A DNA stretch of 64,000 bases from Hoyosella altamirensis (GTDB taxonomy: Bacteria; Actinomycetota; Actinomycetes; Mycobacteriales; Mycobacteriaceae): assembly GCF_014191505.1 (NCBI RefSeq), contig NZ_JACHWS010000001.1:310001-374000 (forward strand), in the 5' to 3' direction. Made by a program: the position numbers and the translations under genes. Within the stretch, counting starts at the first letter, position 1. Every line of letters begins with the position of its first letter. Of the stretch, positions 55,063 through 63,980 are shown one piece after another. Below the pieces are notes generated by a model. That model worked only from the letters and a program-made list of their open reading frames with translations, was not told where the DNA came from and made no database searches.

Positions 55063-55147
55063 CGTAAGCTCCTTGAGGGTCGGTGACGCGGTCCGGATAC
55101 CTGGCTCGGCCTGTATATTCCAAAGAAACGTGTAATATAATAATTAG

Positions 55148-55161
55148 TATTCCATAGAATA
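55148..55161. promoter_or_regulatory. Candidate ArsR operator
   Basis: Palindrome TATTC-CATA-GAATA just before the ribosome site of the ArsR-rhodanese gene, within an unusually AT-rich stretch (55115-55163) between two divergent genes. A second ATATTCC half-site lies near 55117. Confidence 0.6.
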
Positions 55162-55173
55162 TTGGAGGAGCAA

Positions 55174-55869
55174 GTGGGTGATCGAAAAAAGAAGACCGAG
55201 CTGTTCGACCAACTGGCCCGGGTGGGAAAGGCTCTCGGCAGTGGCAAGCGCCTCGAGCTCGTCGACCTGCTAGCGCAAGGCGAGCGCAGCGTCGAGAATC
55301 TGGCAGCGACAGCTCAGCTGGGGTTGAGCACTGCGTCCGCACACCTTCAGGTCCTCAAGCAGGCGGGCCTGGTGACGACCCGTAAAGACGGCACCAAGGT
55401 GCACTATGCATTGGCTGGCCTGGACGTCGCACGTCTGTACGAGCTCGTACGCACAGTGGCGGCAGAGAGGATCGCCGAGGTTGAGCGGGTCCGGGACGAC
55501 TATCTCCACTCGGGGCGCTCGCCAGCCGCCAGCGCGCTACGGGCAGACAGTGAGGTCACGCGCGAGGAGTTACTCGCACGCGCCGCGGCGGGGGAGGTGA
55601 TCGTCGTCGACGTTCGCCCAGTCGAGGAGTACGCGGCCGCGCACGTGCCTGGGGCAGTGTCCATTCCGCTCGATGACCTCGCGCGGCGCATTGACGAGTT
55701 GCCCGTCGACCAGGAGATCGTGGCCTACTGCCGCGGTGCGTACTGCGTGCTCGCTTACGAGGCCGTCGACATGCTGCAGACTTTGGGTCGCCACGCCCGC
55801 CGCCTCCAGGACGGCATGCTCGAGTGGCGACTAAGCGACTTGCCCATCGACACCGGCCGCGCCGCCTGA
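55174..55869 (+). CDS. ArsR-family regulator with rhodanese domain
   Basis: 231-aa fusion. Residues 1-90: winged HTH (LGSGKRLELVDLLAQGERSVENLAATAQLGLSTASAHLQVLKQAGLVTTRKDGTKVHYAL). Residues about 120-225: rhodanese with active-site loop CRGAYC, so Cys is present. ArsR-rhodanese fusions regulate sulfide/persulfide genes by sensing sulfane sulfur directly. GTG 55174 is chosen for the GGAGGAG just upstream. It is divergent from the CstB-like/MFS operon and is probably its repressor. Confidence 0.9.
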   Translation: MGDRKKKTELFDQLARVGKALGSGKRLELVDLLAQGERSVENLAATAQLGLSTASAHLQVLKQAGLVTTRKDGTKVHYALAGLDVARLYELVRTVAAERIAEVERVRDDYLHSGRSPAASALRADSEVTREELLARAAAGEVIVVDVRPVEEYAAAHVPGAVSIPLDDLARRIDELPVDQEIVAYCRGAYCVLAYEAVDMLQTLGRHARRLQDGMLEWRLSDLPIDTGRAA

Positions 55870-55969
55870 CCGCCGCCCAGTGCGAAGCACTACCGGCACG
55901 CTGGTGGATGAACTCCGCCTTCACTATCGTTACCTCGCGCCACCAATACTCGAGTGCGGAGGGAAACAT

Positions 55970-56443
55970 ATGTGGGCAATCCGCCCGGTACAGGATGCCG
56001 ATTCGGAGCAACTCATCGCGCTCATCGGTGCGTGCTGGTCGGAGTTCCCCGGTTGCATTCTCGACGTGAACCTAGAAGAACAGTGGTTGCGTGCACCAGC
56101 TACGGCGTATGCGGCTTTCGGGGGCGCCTTCTGGGTCGCTGATGATGAGGGCGTGATCCTGGGTTCCTCGGGTTTCCGCCCAAGTCTGGCTCCCTTGGCG
56201 GAGATCAAGGGCGTGTATGTCGCGGCGTCAGCACGACGGCACGGCCTGGCAACCGTTCTCGTGAAGCAGGCAGAGCAGTCTGCGCTCGACGCCGGATACA
56301 CAGAAGTTCAGGCCTGGTCAGACACGCGGTTCACGGGAGCGCACCACCTGTACACGCGGCTCGGTTACGCGCGCACGGGCCGGTCCCGCGATCTCCACGA
56401 TATTTCCGAATCGACTGAGATCGAATTCGCGAAGGAACTATAG
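55970..56443 (+). CDS. GNAT N-acetyltransferase
   Basis: 157-aa acetyltransferase. Core motif A reads EIKGVYVAASARRHGLATVLVKQAE (acetyl-CoA loop R-R-H-G-L-A), and the C-terminal part HHLYTRLGYARTG is motif B. ATG 55970 has GGAGGG at 5 bases; an upstream in-frame start lacks a site. Substrate unknown. It lies 100 bases after the ArsR-rhodanese gene and is convergent, with a 6-base overlap, with the SRPBCC gene. Confidence 0.87.
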   Translation: MWAIRPVQDADSEQLIALIGACWSEFPGCILDVNLEEQWLRAPATAYAAFGGAFWVADDEGVILGSSGFRPSLAPLAEIKGVYVAASARRHGLATVLVKQAEQSALDAGYTEVQAWSDTRFTGAHHLYTRLGYARTGRSRDLHDISESTEIEFAKEL

Positions 56444-56869
56444 AGCCGCGACCGCCGTCTGCATCTCGACGACGACCTTGTTGCCGAGACGCTCAAAAAA
56501 CAGTCGCATCACGGGCGACGCGATTTTCGCCAGACCGTGAAAACTGATTTCAGCCGTGTAATTGACCTCGGTTTCGCCATTCTCGGCGCGTAGCCGGATG
56601 TCGTCGACCGCAGTGGCCGTCTTATTCCGGCCCACGAACTTCACGTGGTCAGCACGATGCGTGACGAGTTCGTATACAAGTTGAGTCTCCCGTCCGAGCA
56701 CACGCGATGTGTTTCGCCATTGAGCGCCTGCGCGAATCGGGCCGGCGTCGAGGCGCGTGCAGTTCACCGTGCCCGGATCCCATTCGACGGTGTTACTGAA
56801 ATCGGCAAGATACTCGGCCACAACATTGATTGGCTTGTCGACGCTGAAGGTCCGTTGGACATGAACCAT
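56438..56869 (-). CDS. SRPBCC-family (polyketide cyclase/lipid-transport-like) protein
   Basis: 143-aa START/SRPBCC-fold protein: VQRTFSVDKPINVVAEYLADFSNTVEWDPGTVNC at the start, GAQWRNTSRV, and the final helix SPVMRLFFERLGNKVVVEMQTAV. Such proteins bind hydrophobic ligands; mycobacteria have many of unknown role. The AAAGGG site is 7 bases before the ATG. Confidence 0.82.
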   Translation of the reverse strand: MVHVQRTFSVDKPINVVAEYLADFSNTVEWDPGTVNCTRLDAGPIRAGAQWRNTSRVLGRETQLVYELVTHRADHVKFVGRNKTATAVDDIRLRAENGETEVNYTAEISFHGLAKIASPVMRLFFERLGNKVVVEMQTAVAAL

Positions 56870-56955
56870 GGTGGGCCCTTTCTTGTGGAGGGGCTTGCAT
56901 GGTTACTTCGGAACGTTGTTACGGCTGGATTGGTTTACGACGGGATCTGCGTCTT

Positions 56956-58488
56956 TCAGTGTTCTCCACCGAGCTTGCCGCTGAGTCGGTTGTGCCGTTC
57001 TTGAGATGCCTCATTGAGGCCGACGATGGTGACGCGCTTGCCGCGCTGCCGATATTTGGTGGTGATCGAATCCAGGGCGGCGACCGTCGACGCATCCCAG
57101 ATGTGGGATTCGGACAGATCGATGACCACGTTCTCGGGGTCGCCAGAGTAATCGAACTGGTAGACGAGATCATTGGAGGAGGCGAAGAACAGTTCACCAC
57201 TGACGCGGTACACGCGGGTGTCGATATGGCCGTCCTTCGTGGTGTCGGTTTCGGTGACCTTTTCGACGCTGACGAAGTGGGCGACGCGGCGCGCAAACAT
57301 CACCATCGCGGTGATGACGCCGGAGATGACGCCGTATGCCAGGTTGTGGGTGAAGACAGTGACACCGACGGTCACAAGCATCACCGCTGTTTCGGGCAGT
57401 GGCATGTGTCGTAGCGTCGCCGGGGAAATCGAGTGCCAGTCCATCGTGTTGATCGAGACCATGATCATGACGGCGACGAGCGCGGCCATTGGAATCATTC
57501 CGACAAGGTCACCGAGGCCCACGACAAGCGCGAGCAGGAAGATACCTGCGAGGAACGTCGAAATACGTGTCCGGGCTCCCGACACCTTTACGTTGATGAT
57601 CGTCTGGCCGATCATGGCGCAGCCACCCATGCCGCCGAAGAAGCCGGTGATGAAGTTCGCAGTGCCCTGACCTAGGCCCTCACGCGTTTTGTTCGAGTGT
57701 GTGTCGGTGATGTCGTCGACGATCTTCGCCGTCAGCAGCGATTCGATGAGACCCACGAGCGCCATCGCGAGCGCATACGGCGCGATGATCTGCAATGTTT
57801 CGATCGTGAACGGTACATCCGGGATTAGGAACATCGGCAGGGACGACGGCAGTTCACCTTCGTCACCCACGTCCGGGACGGACAGGGCGAAAACAGCGGT
57901 GATGACGGTCAGAATGACAATCGCGACGAGTGGAGCGGGTACCACGTTGGTGATGCGGGGCAGCACGAAGATAATCAGCAGTCCCACCGCAACCATGGGG
58001 TACACGAGATTGGGAACGCCGACCAGGTGCGGGATCTGCGACATGAAAATCAGGATCGCGAGCGCATTGACGAAGCCGATCATCACGCTTCGCGGAATGA
58101 ATCGCATCAGGCGCGCCACGCCAAGGAAGCTCAGCGCGAGTTGCATCAAGCCGCCGAGGATGACGGTGGCAAAAAGATACTCGATCCCGTAGTCCCGAAC
58201 CACGGGCGCGAGCACAAGCGCTATCGCGCCCGTGGCGGCCGTGATCATCGCCGGACGGCCGCCGGTGAAAGCGATGACAACAGCCATCGTGAAGGAGGCG
58301 AACAAGCCCACTTGGGGGTCAACGCCGAGAATGATCGAGAACGCGATCGCTTCGGGGATCAGGGCAAGCGCGACGACTAGGCCCGCGAGAACCTCGGTCT
58401 TCAATCGGGGAAATGACCGCAACGCACCCAGCACTGAAGTGTCAGGACGCTCCGTGGCAACAAGGGGTGCGCCGGAAGTGTGGCTCAC
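56956..58488 (-). CDS. SulP-family anion transporter with STAS domain
   Basis: 510-aa transporter (sulfate, bicarbonate or other anions) with a SulP core ([64 protein letters not shown]) and a C-terminal STAS domain (about residues 400-500, [33 protein letters not shown]). The STAS Ser/Asp region DASTVAAL is intact. GTG 58488; GGAG upstream. Close to sulfur genes at 53.7-55.9 kb, but separated from them by unrelated genes. Confidence 0.92.
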   Translation of the reverse strand: MSHTSGAPLVATERPDTSVLGALRSFPRLKTEVLAGLVVALALIPEAIAFSIILGVDPQVGLFASFTMAVVIAFTGGRPAMITAATGAIALVLAPVVRDYGIEYLFATVILGGLMQLALSFLGVARLMRFIPRSVMIGFVNALAILIFMSQIPHLVGVPNLVYPMVAVGLLIIFVLPRITNVVPAPLVAIVILTVITAVFALSVPDVGDEGELPSSLPMFLIPDVPFTIETLQIIAPYALAMALVGLIESLLTAKIVDDITDTHSNKTREGLGQGTANFITGFFGGMGGCAMIGQTIINVKVSGARTRISTFLAGIFLLALVVGLGDLVGMIPMAALVAVMIMVSINTMDWHSISPATLRHMPLPETAVMLVTVGVTVFTHNLAYGVISGVITAMVMFARRVAHFVSVEKVTETDTTKDGHIDTRVYRVSGELFFASSNDLVYQFDYSGDPENVVIDLSESHIWDASTVAALDSITTKYRQRGKRVTIVGLNEASQERHNRLSGKLGGEH

Positions 58489-58586
58489 GTTCGTCTCCGA
58501 TCAAAACCTGGACACGGAAATGCCCAAATGAGATGTGGTGTTGGGAAGGCTCGGATTCTACCGGGCCGGCCGGAACTGAAATGACG

Positions 58587-58623
58587 GATGGGGTGTGCGA
58601 TGCCGCGCATCGCACACCCCATC
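58587..58623 (-). terminator. Terminator of the BCCT gene
   Basis: Perfect 17-bp stem (58587-58603 with 58607-58623), loop of 3 bases, located 10 bases beyond the BCCT stop on the minus strand, followed by TCATTTCAG. It separates bccT from sulP. Confidence 0.8.
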
Positions 58624-58632
58624 TGACGGTGG

Positions 58633-60606
58633 TTACGGCTCTTGTTTCTGGCTTTCGCCTGCTGTTTCGCCGGACTCTTCGGACGCTTTGAGTACCGCGC
58701 CCTCGTGTGACGCAGCGAACTCAGGTGTGTCGAATACCTCGCCACCGAGCGGATCTGGCGCATCAGTACTCGTATGCACCTGTCCTGTTGTGGGATCGAC
58801 GGTGACGTCACCCGGCGGCACTGCACGCACCGAAACTAGGAGGCCCGTCTTATCACGCCTGTCATCTCGCTTGTCCCACGAACTGAGACCAGCGAAAGTC
58901 GCGGAGACGCCGCGCACGCCGCGCCACGGCTTCTTGGTTACGTGGGGCGGCAGGGGTGCCGAGGGTGGGGCTTCCTCTGTCGGCAGTGAAATACCGCCAC
59001 CGGCCGGAGACTCACCAGAGACCTGGACGACGCGAACATACGTCGGCATCTGCGACACGTCATACCGGAACGCGCGCAACAGGGAGAAGCACGCGAGCAC
59101 CATGATGATCGAGAACGGTACAGCGGTTGCGATCGACGCTGTTTGCAGCGCCGTGAGAGATTCGCTGCCACCCACAACGAGAAGGACGGCCGCGGCGAAG
59201 CCCTCAAGGACTGCCCAGTACACGCGCGTGATCCTGGACGTTTCGACTGCGCCACCGGTCGCGAGGATGTCCACGACGAGGGACCCGGAGTCCGAGGACG
59301 TGACAAAGAAGAAGACCACGACACAGATCGCGAGGACACTCGTGATTGTTGCCAGCGGGAGTGTGTCCAGGTGCGCGAAGAGCGCAGTGTCTGCGTTCAC
59401 GGAGCCCTCTGGCGCGATATCACCGACTTCACGCTGCCGCAGGATCGCGGAATCACCGAAGATCGTGAACCACAATGAGCTGACCAGTGTGGGGGCGATC
59501 AGAACGCCAGCAACGAACTCGCGAATGGTGCGGCCCCGCGAGATGCGCGCGATGAACATGCCAACGAAGGGCGCCCAGCTGATCCACCAGCCCCAGTAGA
59601 AGATCGTCCACGCGGCTGCCCAGCCGTCTTCCGAGAACGGTGCTGTACGTAGCATCAATTCCGGCAAAGCCTGGAAATAGTTGCCGAGGTTCTGTACCCA
59701 CGCTTGCAGAAGAAACAGCGTGGTCCCAACGAGAGCGACGAACAGCGCCAGGATCGCGGCCAGGGTCATGTTGATGTTCGACAGCCACTTCAGACCGCGG
59801 TGGACACCGGACACGACAGAGACGGTCGCAATCAGAGTGATGACGGCGACGATGCCGAGAATCCAGTAGTTGGATGACTCGATCCAGCCCAGGAACTCGA
59901 GGCCCGCCATGATCTGCTGGACACCGAAGCCGAGCGACGTCGCGACACCAAAGAGTGTGCCGATGATGGCGACGGCATCGATGGTGTGACCGATCCAGCC
60001 CTCGACGCGTTCTCTCCCCAGGAGCGGCTCGAGGAGCCAGCGCACGGCGAGCGGACGGCCCTTGCGGAACGTCATGTACGCGAGGCCGAGACCGACAACG
60101 ACGTAGATTGACCACGCGTGCAGGCCCCAGTGGAACATCGTCAGTTCGAGTGCCTGATTGGCGGCGGCATCCGTGGCACCCTCAACCTGCCCAGCGTCCG
60201 GCGGGGAAAGGTAGTGCATAAGCGGTTCAGCGACACCGTAGAAGAGCAAGCCGATGCCCATGCCGGCGCTGAACAACATCGCGAACCACGAAAGCAGCCC
60301 GAATTCAGGATCCTCATCGTCACGGCCGAGCCGGATTCTTCCGATCTTCGACACCGCGCAATACACCGCGAACACCACGAATCCGGTTGCCGCGAGAATG
60401 TACCACCAGCCGACACCATCAGCGATGAAGGAGTTGAGCGTCGAGAAAGCGTCTTCGGCGGTGCCGCCATACACCGCTGCGAATGCGATGAGGCCTAGGA
60501 TGACGAGTGATGCGGGAATGAAAACCGGTTTGAGCAGTGACGACCACGCTTTTGCGATTGGTGAGTCGCTACTCTGTGTAGTTGCCCGCGGAGGTTCTGT
60601 AGACAC
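58633..60606 (-). CDS. BCCT-family osmolyte transporter
   Basis: 657-aa betaine/choline/carnitine transporter with 12 TM segments. Signature stretch: GMGIGLLFYGVAEPLMHYLSPP, then FHWGLHAWSIYVVVGLGLAY and FYWGWWISWAPFVGMFIARISRGRTIREFV. The C-terminal about 150 residues are hydrophilic and acidic, possibly an osmosensing tail as in BetP. GTG 60606 follows GAGGAGGAA. Substrate likely glycine betaine, ectoine or choline. Confidence 0.93.
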   Translation of the reverse strand: MSTEPPRATTQSSDSPIAKAWSSLLKPVFIPASLVILGLIAFAAVYGGTAEDAFSTLNSFIADGVGWWYILAATGFVVFAVYCAVSKIGRIRLGRDDEDPEFGLLSWFAMLFSAGMGIGLLFYGVAEPLMHYLSPPDAGQVEGATDAAANQALELTMFHWGLHAWSIYVVVGLGLAYMTFRKGRPLAVRWLLEPLLGRERVEGWIGHTIDAVAIIGTLFGVATSLGFGVQQIMAGLEFLGWIESSNYWILGIVAVITLIATVSVVSGVHRGLKWLSNINMTLAAILALFVALVGTTLFLLQAWVQNLGNYFQALPELMLRTAPFSEDGWAAAWTIFYWGWWISWAPFVGMFIARISRGRTIREFVAGVLIAPTLVSSLWFTIFGDSAILRQREVGDIAPEGSVNADTALFAHLDTLPLATITSVLAICVVVFFFVTSSDSGSLVVDILATGGAVETSRITRVYWAVLEGFAAAVLLVVGGSESLTALQTASIATAVPFSIIMVLACFSLLRAFRYDVSQMPTYVRVVQVSGESPAGGGISLPTEEAPPSAPLPPHVTKKPWRGVRGVSATFAGLSSWDKRDDRRDKTGLLVSVRAVPPGDVTVDPTTGQVHTSTDAPDPLGGEVFDTPEFAASHEGAVLKASEESGETAGESQKQEP

Positions 60607-60693
60607 ACTTCCTCCTCGTACGATTGATCTTTGGTAACAGAATTACCATGTCACATTTTGTGGTATTCAGTCAGCCAAGCGCAGAGAAGGTTG

Positions 60694-61467
60694 TCAAAGT
60701 GCAACGAGTGCGCTTCGAGCAGCGGCGATAACGTCATCTTCTAGCCCAATTCCGTGACCGAGGTAATTCTGAATGGTGTCGAACTCGCGCTCGACGGTAG
60801 TGCGCGCCTCGGCCAGGTAGGTTTCCCGAACTCGCAATACGGGGTAAAGGAGTTCACGGCGGATACCTCGCTCGACGGCGGCCGCATAGATCGGAGCGAA
60901 CAATTCATCCACGGCCGGGTTCACCCCAAGGTATTCGTGCTCCAGCACGTCAGCATCGGCACCTGCCAGCCAGAGCAACATGGTTGCTGCCCACCCCGTG
61001 CGGTCCTTTCCGGCCGTGCAGTGGAAAAGGACGGGGTGGTTCGAGGGATCGGCGATTGTGAGGAAGAGCGACCGATACGCTGCCCTAGCAGCGTCATCGA
61101 GCACAAAGAACCGGTATATTTTCAGGATTTCCTGCTCGGCCGATCCGTCCGAAAGGATCTTGGTCGCATAGTCAGGGTCTGCCAGCGCTTGTGCGAACCG
61201 CGCCGCAACTCCATCAGGCCGCGCGGCGAGCACGTCCGCGGTGACAGACGTAACTCCGTCGGGAAGTGCGCTCGGCTGACTGACACGTTCGAGCCCCGAC
61301 CGCAAATCGATAACCGTGCGCACGCCGAGTTCGGAAAGTGCGTCCGAATTCGTGCTTCCCAACTGTGCTGAGCGATAGATCCGTGCGCGCTGGGTGACTT
61401 GGCCCTTCGCCGTCGGGATGCCACCAAGATCTCTGAGGTTGGGGATGGTGCTTTTTACCGTTGGCAC
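60694..61467 (-). CDS. Tyrosine-protein phosphatase (PtpB-like)
   Basis: 257-aa phosphatase of the Y_phosphatase3 family. It starts NLRDLGGIPTAKGQVTQRARIYRSAQL, and the catalytic P-loop is HCTAGKDRTGWAATM (Cys about 142, Arg about 147), with the M. tuberculosis PtpB-type KxxDR-like wording (AGKDRTG). GTG 61467 lies 1 base after the stop of the upstream hydrolase, so the two are coupled. PtpB acts on phosphotyrosine, phosphoserine and phosphoinositides in pathogens; in a free-living species its role is open. Confidence 0.88.
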   Translation of the reverse strand: MPTVKSTIPNLRDLGGIPTAKGQVTQRARIYRSAQLGSTNSDALSELGVRTVIDLRSGLERVSQPSALPDGVTSVTADVLAARPDGVAARFAQALADPDYATKILSDGSAEQEILKIYRFFVLDDAARAAYRSLFLTIADPSNHPVLFHCTAGKDRTGWAATMLLWLAGADADVLEHEYLGVNPAVDELFAPIYAAAVERGIRRELLYPVLRVRETYLAEARTTVEREFDTIQNYLGHGIGLEDDVIAAARSALVAL

Positions 61468-61468
61468 G

Positions 61469-62476
61469 TTAGTTCTGTCGCTCTTCGATTTCTTCGATAA
61501 AGTCAGCTGCCATTTTCGCGACGAGTTCAGGCTGGTGGCTCGGCAGCCAGTGCCCTCCGTCGACAAAACGTATCCGGCAGTCGATCGCCCACTCCGCGGC
61601 GCCTGCCTGTGCAGCCGGCGGGAACAGCTTGTCATTTTCGGGGACGATGACCAGCGAGGGCACCGGCTTGCGAGGTTCGCCAGTGTGCCGGGCCGGTTTG
61701 GCGCCGAAGAGCGCACTGTAAATATTTGCGGAGTAGATGCGAAGGCCGTCGCGATTGCGGCTCGCGAGCCGGTGGCCGTAGCCATCCGGTTCCTTGCCTT
61801 TCTCGAACTTCCACTTCGCGAACGACATCGCCGCATCGGCGACACCCACCTTGAACAGAGCGGGAGCAATCACCGGTACCTGAAAGAACGTCATGTAGGT
61901 ATTGATGCTCCACGTGCCGAAAAGGTCACGGAGGTGCTGCCAGTTGAATCGCAGCTGATCACGTACCCACGCCGAGTAGTACTCAGCTGACGCCGACCCG
62001 ATCGTGGTCAGGGACAGCAGTTCGATGCCGTCGACTGGGTGCAGCGCCAGGTCCCATGCACCGGCCCCGCCCCAATTGTGGGCCAGGAGGTGCACGTGAC
62101 CGTTGTCCGCGACCGTCCGCGCAACAGTGGCGATATCGTCCGCGAGCTGGCTCACCGAGTACTCGGCCACACGCTGGGGACGATCGGAGCGTCCGGCACC
62201 GCGCATGTCGAACAGCACTACGTGGTATCTGTCCTTAAGCAATTCGGCTACGGGCTCCCAAACGCCGTGGTCATCGGGAAACCCGTGAACGCAAAGCACT
62301 GTCGGTTTGGACTGGTCGCCTCGCGTGTATAGCGCCAGTCGGTAGCCATCCGACGTGATCGCCCACTTGTCAGGCTCGGCGGATGGAACGGGCCGCGGTC
62401 CCTCCGGCCCTGCAGATTTAACTTCCGCAAGACGTCGGGAACCGCCCGGTCCGGAGGTGTGCTCCGTGTTTGCCAT
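61469..62476 (-). CDS. Epoxide-hydrolase-like alpha/beta hydrolase with Asn nucleophile position
   Basis: 335-aa alpha/beta hydrolase related to EphD/epoxide hydrolases: LCVHGFPDDHGVWEP (HG oxyanion region), FDMRGAGRSDRP, and the nucleophile elbow HLLAHNWGG. In epoxide hydrolases the elbow is H-D-W-G; here the codon is AAT, giving Asn (about residue 133). The distal acid (PENDKLFP) and His (DGGHWLPSHQP) are kept. The change may abolish ester-intermediate chemistry or need deamidation. AGAGGTC precedes the ATG. Coupled to the downstream phosphatase. Confidence 0.87.
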   Translation of the reverse strand: MANTEHTSGPGGSRRLAEVKSAGPEGPRPVPSAEPDKWAITSDGYRLALYTRGDQSKPTVLCVHGFPDDHGVWEPVAELLKDRYHVVLFDMRGAGRSDRPQRVAEYSVSQLADDIATVARTVADNGHVHLLAHNWGGAGAWDLALHPVDGIELLSLTTIGSASAEYYSAWVRDQLRFNWQHLRDLFGTWSINTYMTFFQVPVIAPALFKVGVADAAMSFAKWKFEKGKEPDGYGHRLASRNRDGLRIYSANIYSALFGAKPARHTGEPRKPVPSLVIVPENDKLFPPAAQAGAAEWAIDCRIRFVDGGHWLPSHQPELVAKMAADFIEEIEERQN

Positions 62477-62604
62477 GAAGACCTCTATGTCGTTCTCGGC
62501 GTGAATATGGCGGCTGCCATTCGTTCGTTACAGGCAGGCTAACGCAGGTTGAGCGTTGCTGCTAGCACCCAGCTAGCGCTGGTAGGTCGTCGCGTCGTGT
62601 CTGG

Positions 62605-62955
62605 CTACAGGATCTCCTCGACTGTTTGCGGCGGCCGGGCTAGGCGAACGCCTCGCGGTGTGACGACGATGGGCCGCTCGATGAGGATGGGATGTTCTGC
62701 CATCGCGTCGAGCAACGCGTCGTCGCTAGTGTCCGGGTTGTCGAGCCCGAGTTCTTTGTACAGCTTTTCGCGTTTGCGGATGGCCTGCCGGGGCGTGAGC
62801 GAGGCCGCGCTGATCATCGAGGCGAGTGCGTCACGTCCCGGTGGGGTGTCGAGGTATTTGACGATTTCGGGTTCGATGCCGGCTTCTCGGATGATCGCAA
62901 GGACATTCCGGGACGTCGTGCATCGGGGGTTGTGGTAGATCGTCACATCACTCAT
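62605..62955 (-). CDS. arsC: ArsC-family arsenate reductase
   Basis: 116-aa thioredoxin-fold ArsC/Spx-family protein: YHNPRCTTSRNVLAIIREAG with Cys12 as the catalytic residue; the later Arg pair lies in ERPIVVTPRGVRLARP. The family reduces arsenate using glutaredoxin or mycothiol-type thiols. No arsenic operon nearby. Divergent from the GntR regulator. Confidence 0.87.
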   Translation of the reverse strand: MSDVTIYHNPRCTTSRNVLAIIREAGIEPEIVKYLDTPPGRDALASMISAASLTPRQAIRKREKLYKELGLDNPDTSDDALLDAMAEHPILIERPIVVTPRGVRLARPPQTVEEIL

Positions 62956-63051
62956 GAATCAATGATCGCCGACTCGCTCCGGGTTGTCGCCCGAGGGGCG
63001 ATACTTAGCTGTGGCGTCTTGGGCTTCGTGCGGGGCCCCGGGGGAGGTGAG

Positions 63052-63420
63052 GTGCTCGTGCTGCTGTCGATCGATCAGGATTCGTCGATACCGCCCTACG
63101 AGCAGATCTGTACGCAGATCATCGAGCTTGTGCGGCAGGAGAATCTTCCTGCCGGCTGCAAGCTGCCGACGGTCCGGCAGCTAGCGGCAGAACTCGGTAT
63201 CGCACCTAATACCGTTGCCAGGTCCTACCGCGAGCTCGAGGCTGCGGGAGTAATCGAGACGCGGGGCCGGCAGGGGTCATTTGTCGCTGCTGCAGGCGAT
63301 CCCACTCGTTCGCGGGCGCAGACTGCAGCTGTCCGGTATGTCACTGAACTTCGTGGCTGGGGGTTCACGGATGAAGAAATAAGTGGGTTCGTGGCGGCGG
63401 CTTTGCGGGGGCTCGGGTAG
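63052..63420 (+). CDS. GntR-family (YtrA subfamily) regulator
   Basis: 122-aa short GntR protein: PPYEQICTQIIELVRQENLPAGCKLPTVRQLAAELGIAPNTVARSYRELEAAGVIETRGRQGSFVA is the wHTH; the short helical tail (about 40 residues) is that of YtrA regulators. GTG 63052 follows GGGGAGG; GTG 63058 is nearly as good. YtrA regulators usually control ABC exporter genes, but none is adjacent. Confidence 0.88.
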   Translation: MLVLLSIDQDSSIPPYEQICTQIIELVRQENLPAGCKLPTVRQLAAELGIAPNTVARSYRELEAAGVIETRGRQGSFVAAAGDPTRSRAQTAAVRYVTELRGWGFTDEEISGFVAAALRGLG

Positions 63421-63450
63421 CGAATTCGGGGCGCGCAATCAGTCCGCCGG

Positions 63451-63822
63451 TCAGGTCACAAACCGGCCGACCGCGACCGCGAGACACAGGACGAAGAGTG
63501 TTCCTGTGAGGGGCATGTAGCTGGAGAGTTCAGCTCGTCGGCGAAGAACAATCATTGCGAGCACGAGCAGGATTGCAAGCCCGACAGCCGCGATGGGGGT
63601 GAGGATCGGGTAGAGACCGGTCGCTTGCGGCAGAACCAGCCCTACTGCTCCCAGGATTTCTACGATGCCGATCGCGCGCACTGCGCCGGGGGAGAACTCC
63701 TGTGCCCAATCGGCACCCTTTTTGAGCACGTACTTCTCGTATGGGGTGGATGTCTTTGTGACGCCACTCATCAGAAACGCCGCAGCGAGGAGGGCAGCTG
63801 GTATCCACAGCACCAGGTCCAT
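63451..63822 (-). CDS. DoxX-like membrane protein
   Basis: 123-aa four-TM protein of the DoxX/DUF6790 type (LWIPAALLAAAFLMSGVTKTSTPYEKYV; GAVRAIGIVEILGAVGLVLPQATG; IAAVGLAILLVLAMIVLRRR). ATG 63822 follows GGAGGGGAC exactly; the frame continues upstream to 63957 but that part is not membrane-like. Role unknown; DoxX proteins are tied to redox stress in mycobacteria. Confidence 0.85.
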   Translation of the reverse strand: MDLVLWIPAALLAAAFLMSGVTKTSTPYEKYVLKKGADWAQEFSPGAVRAIGIVEILGAVGLVLPQATGLYPILTPIAAVGLAILLVLAMIVLRRRAELSSYMPLTGTLFVLCLAVAVGRFVT

Positions 63823-63980
63823 GTCCCCTCCTTCAGGGGTTGCGCGGGGTGGGGCAAGTGCTGCCATGTCCGCTTTGTTCACTATGGCGAGAACCGTACG
63901 GTGACGCAACAGTACCTTCAGCCAGCGCGGCTTCTGGACAACTAGTTGCTCAGTCAAATAGTGTCGGCGTAGAATTGATC

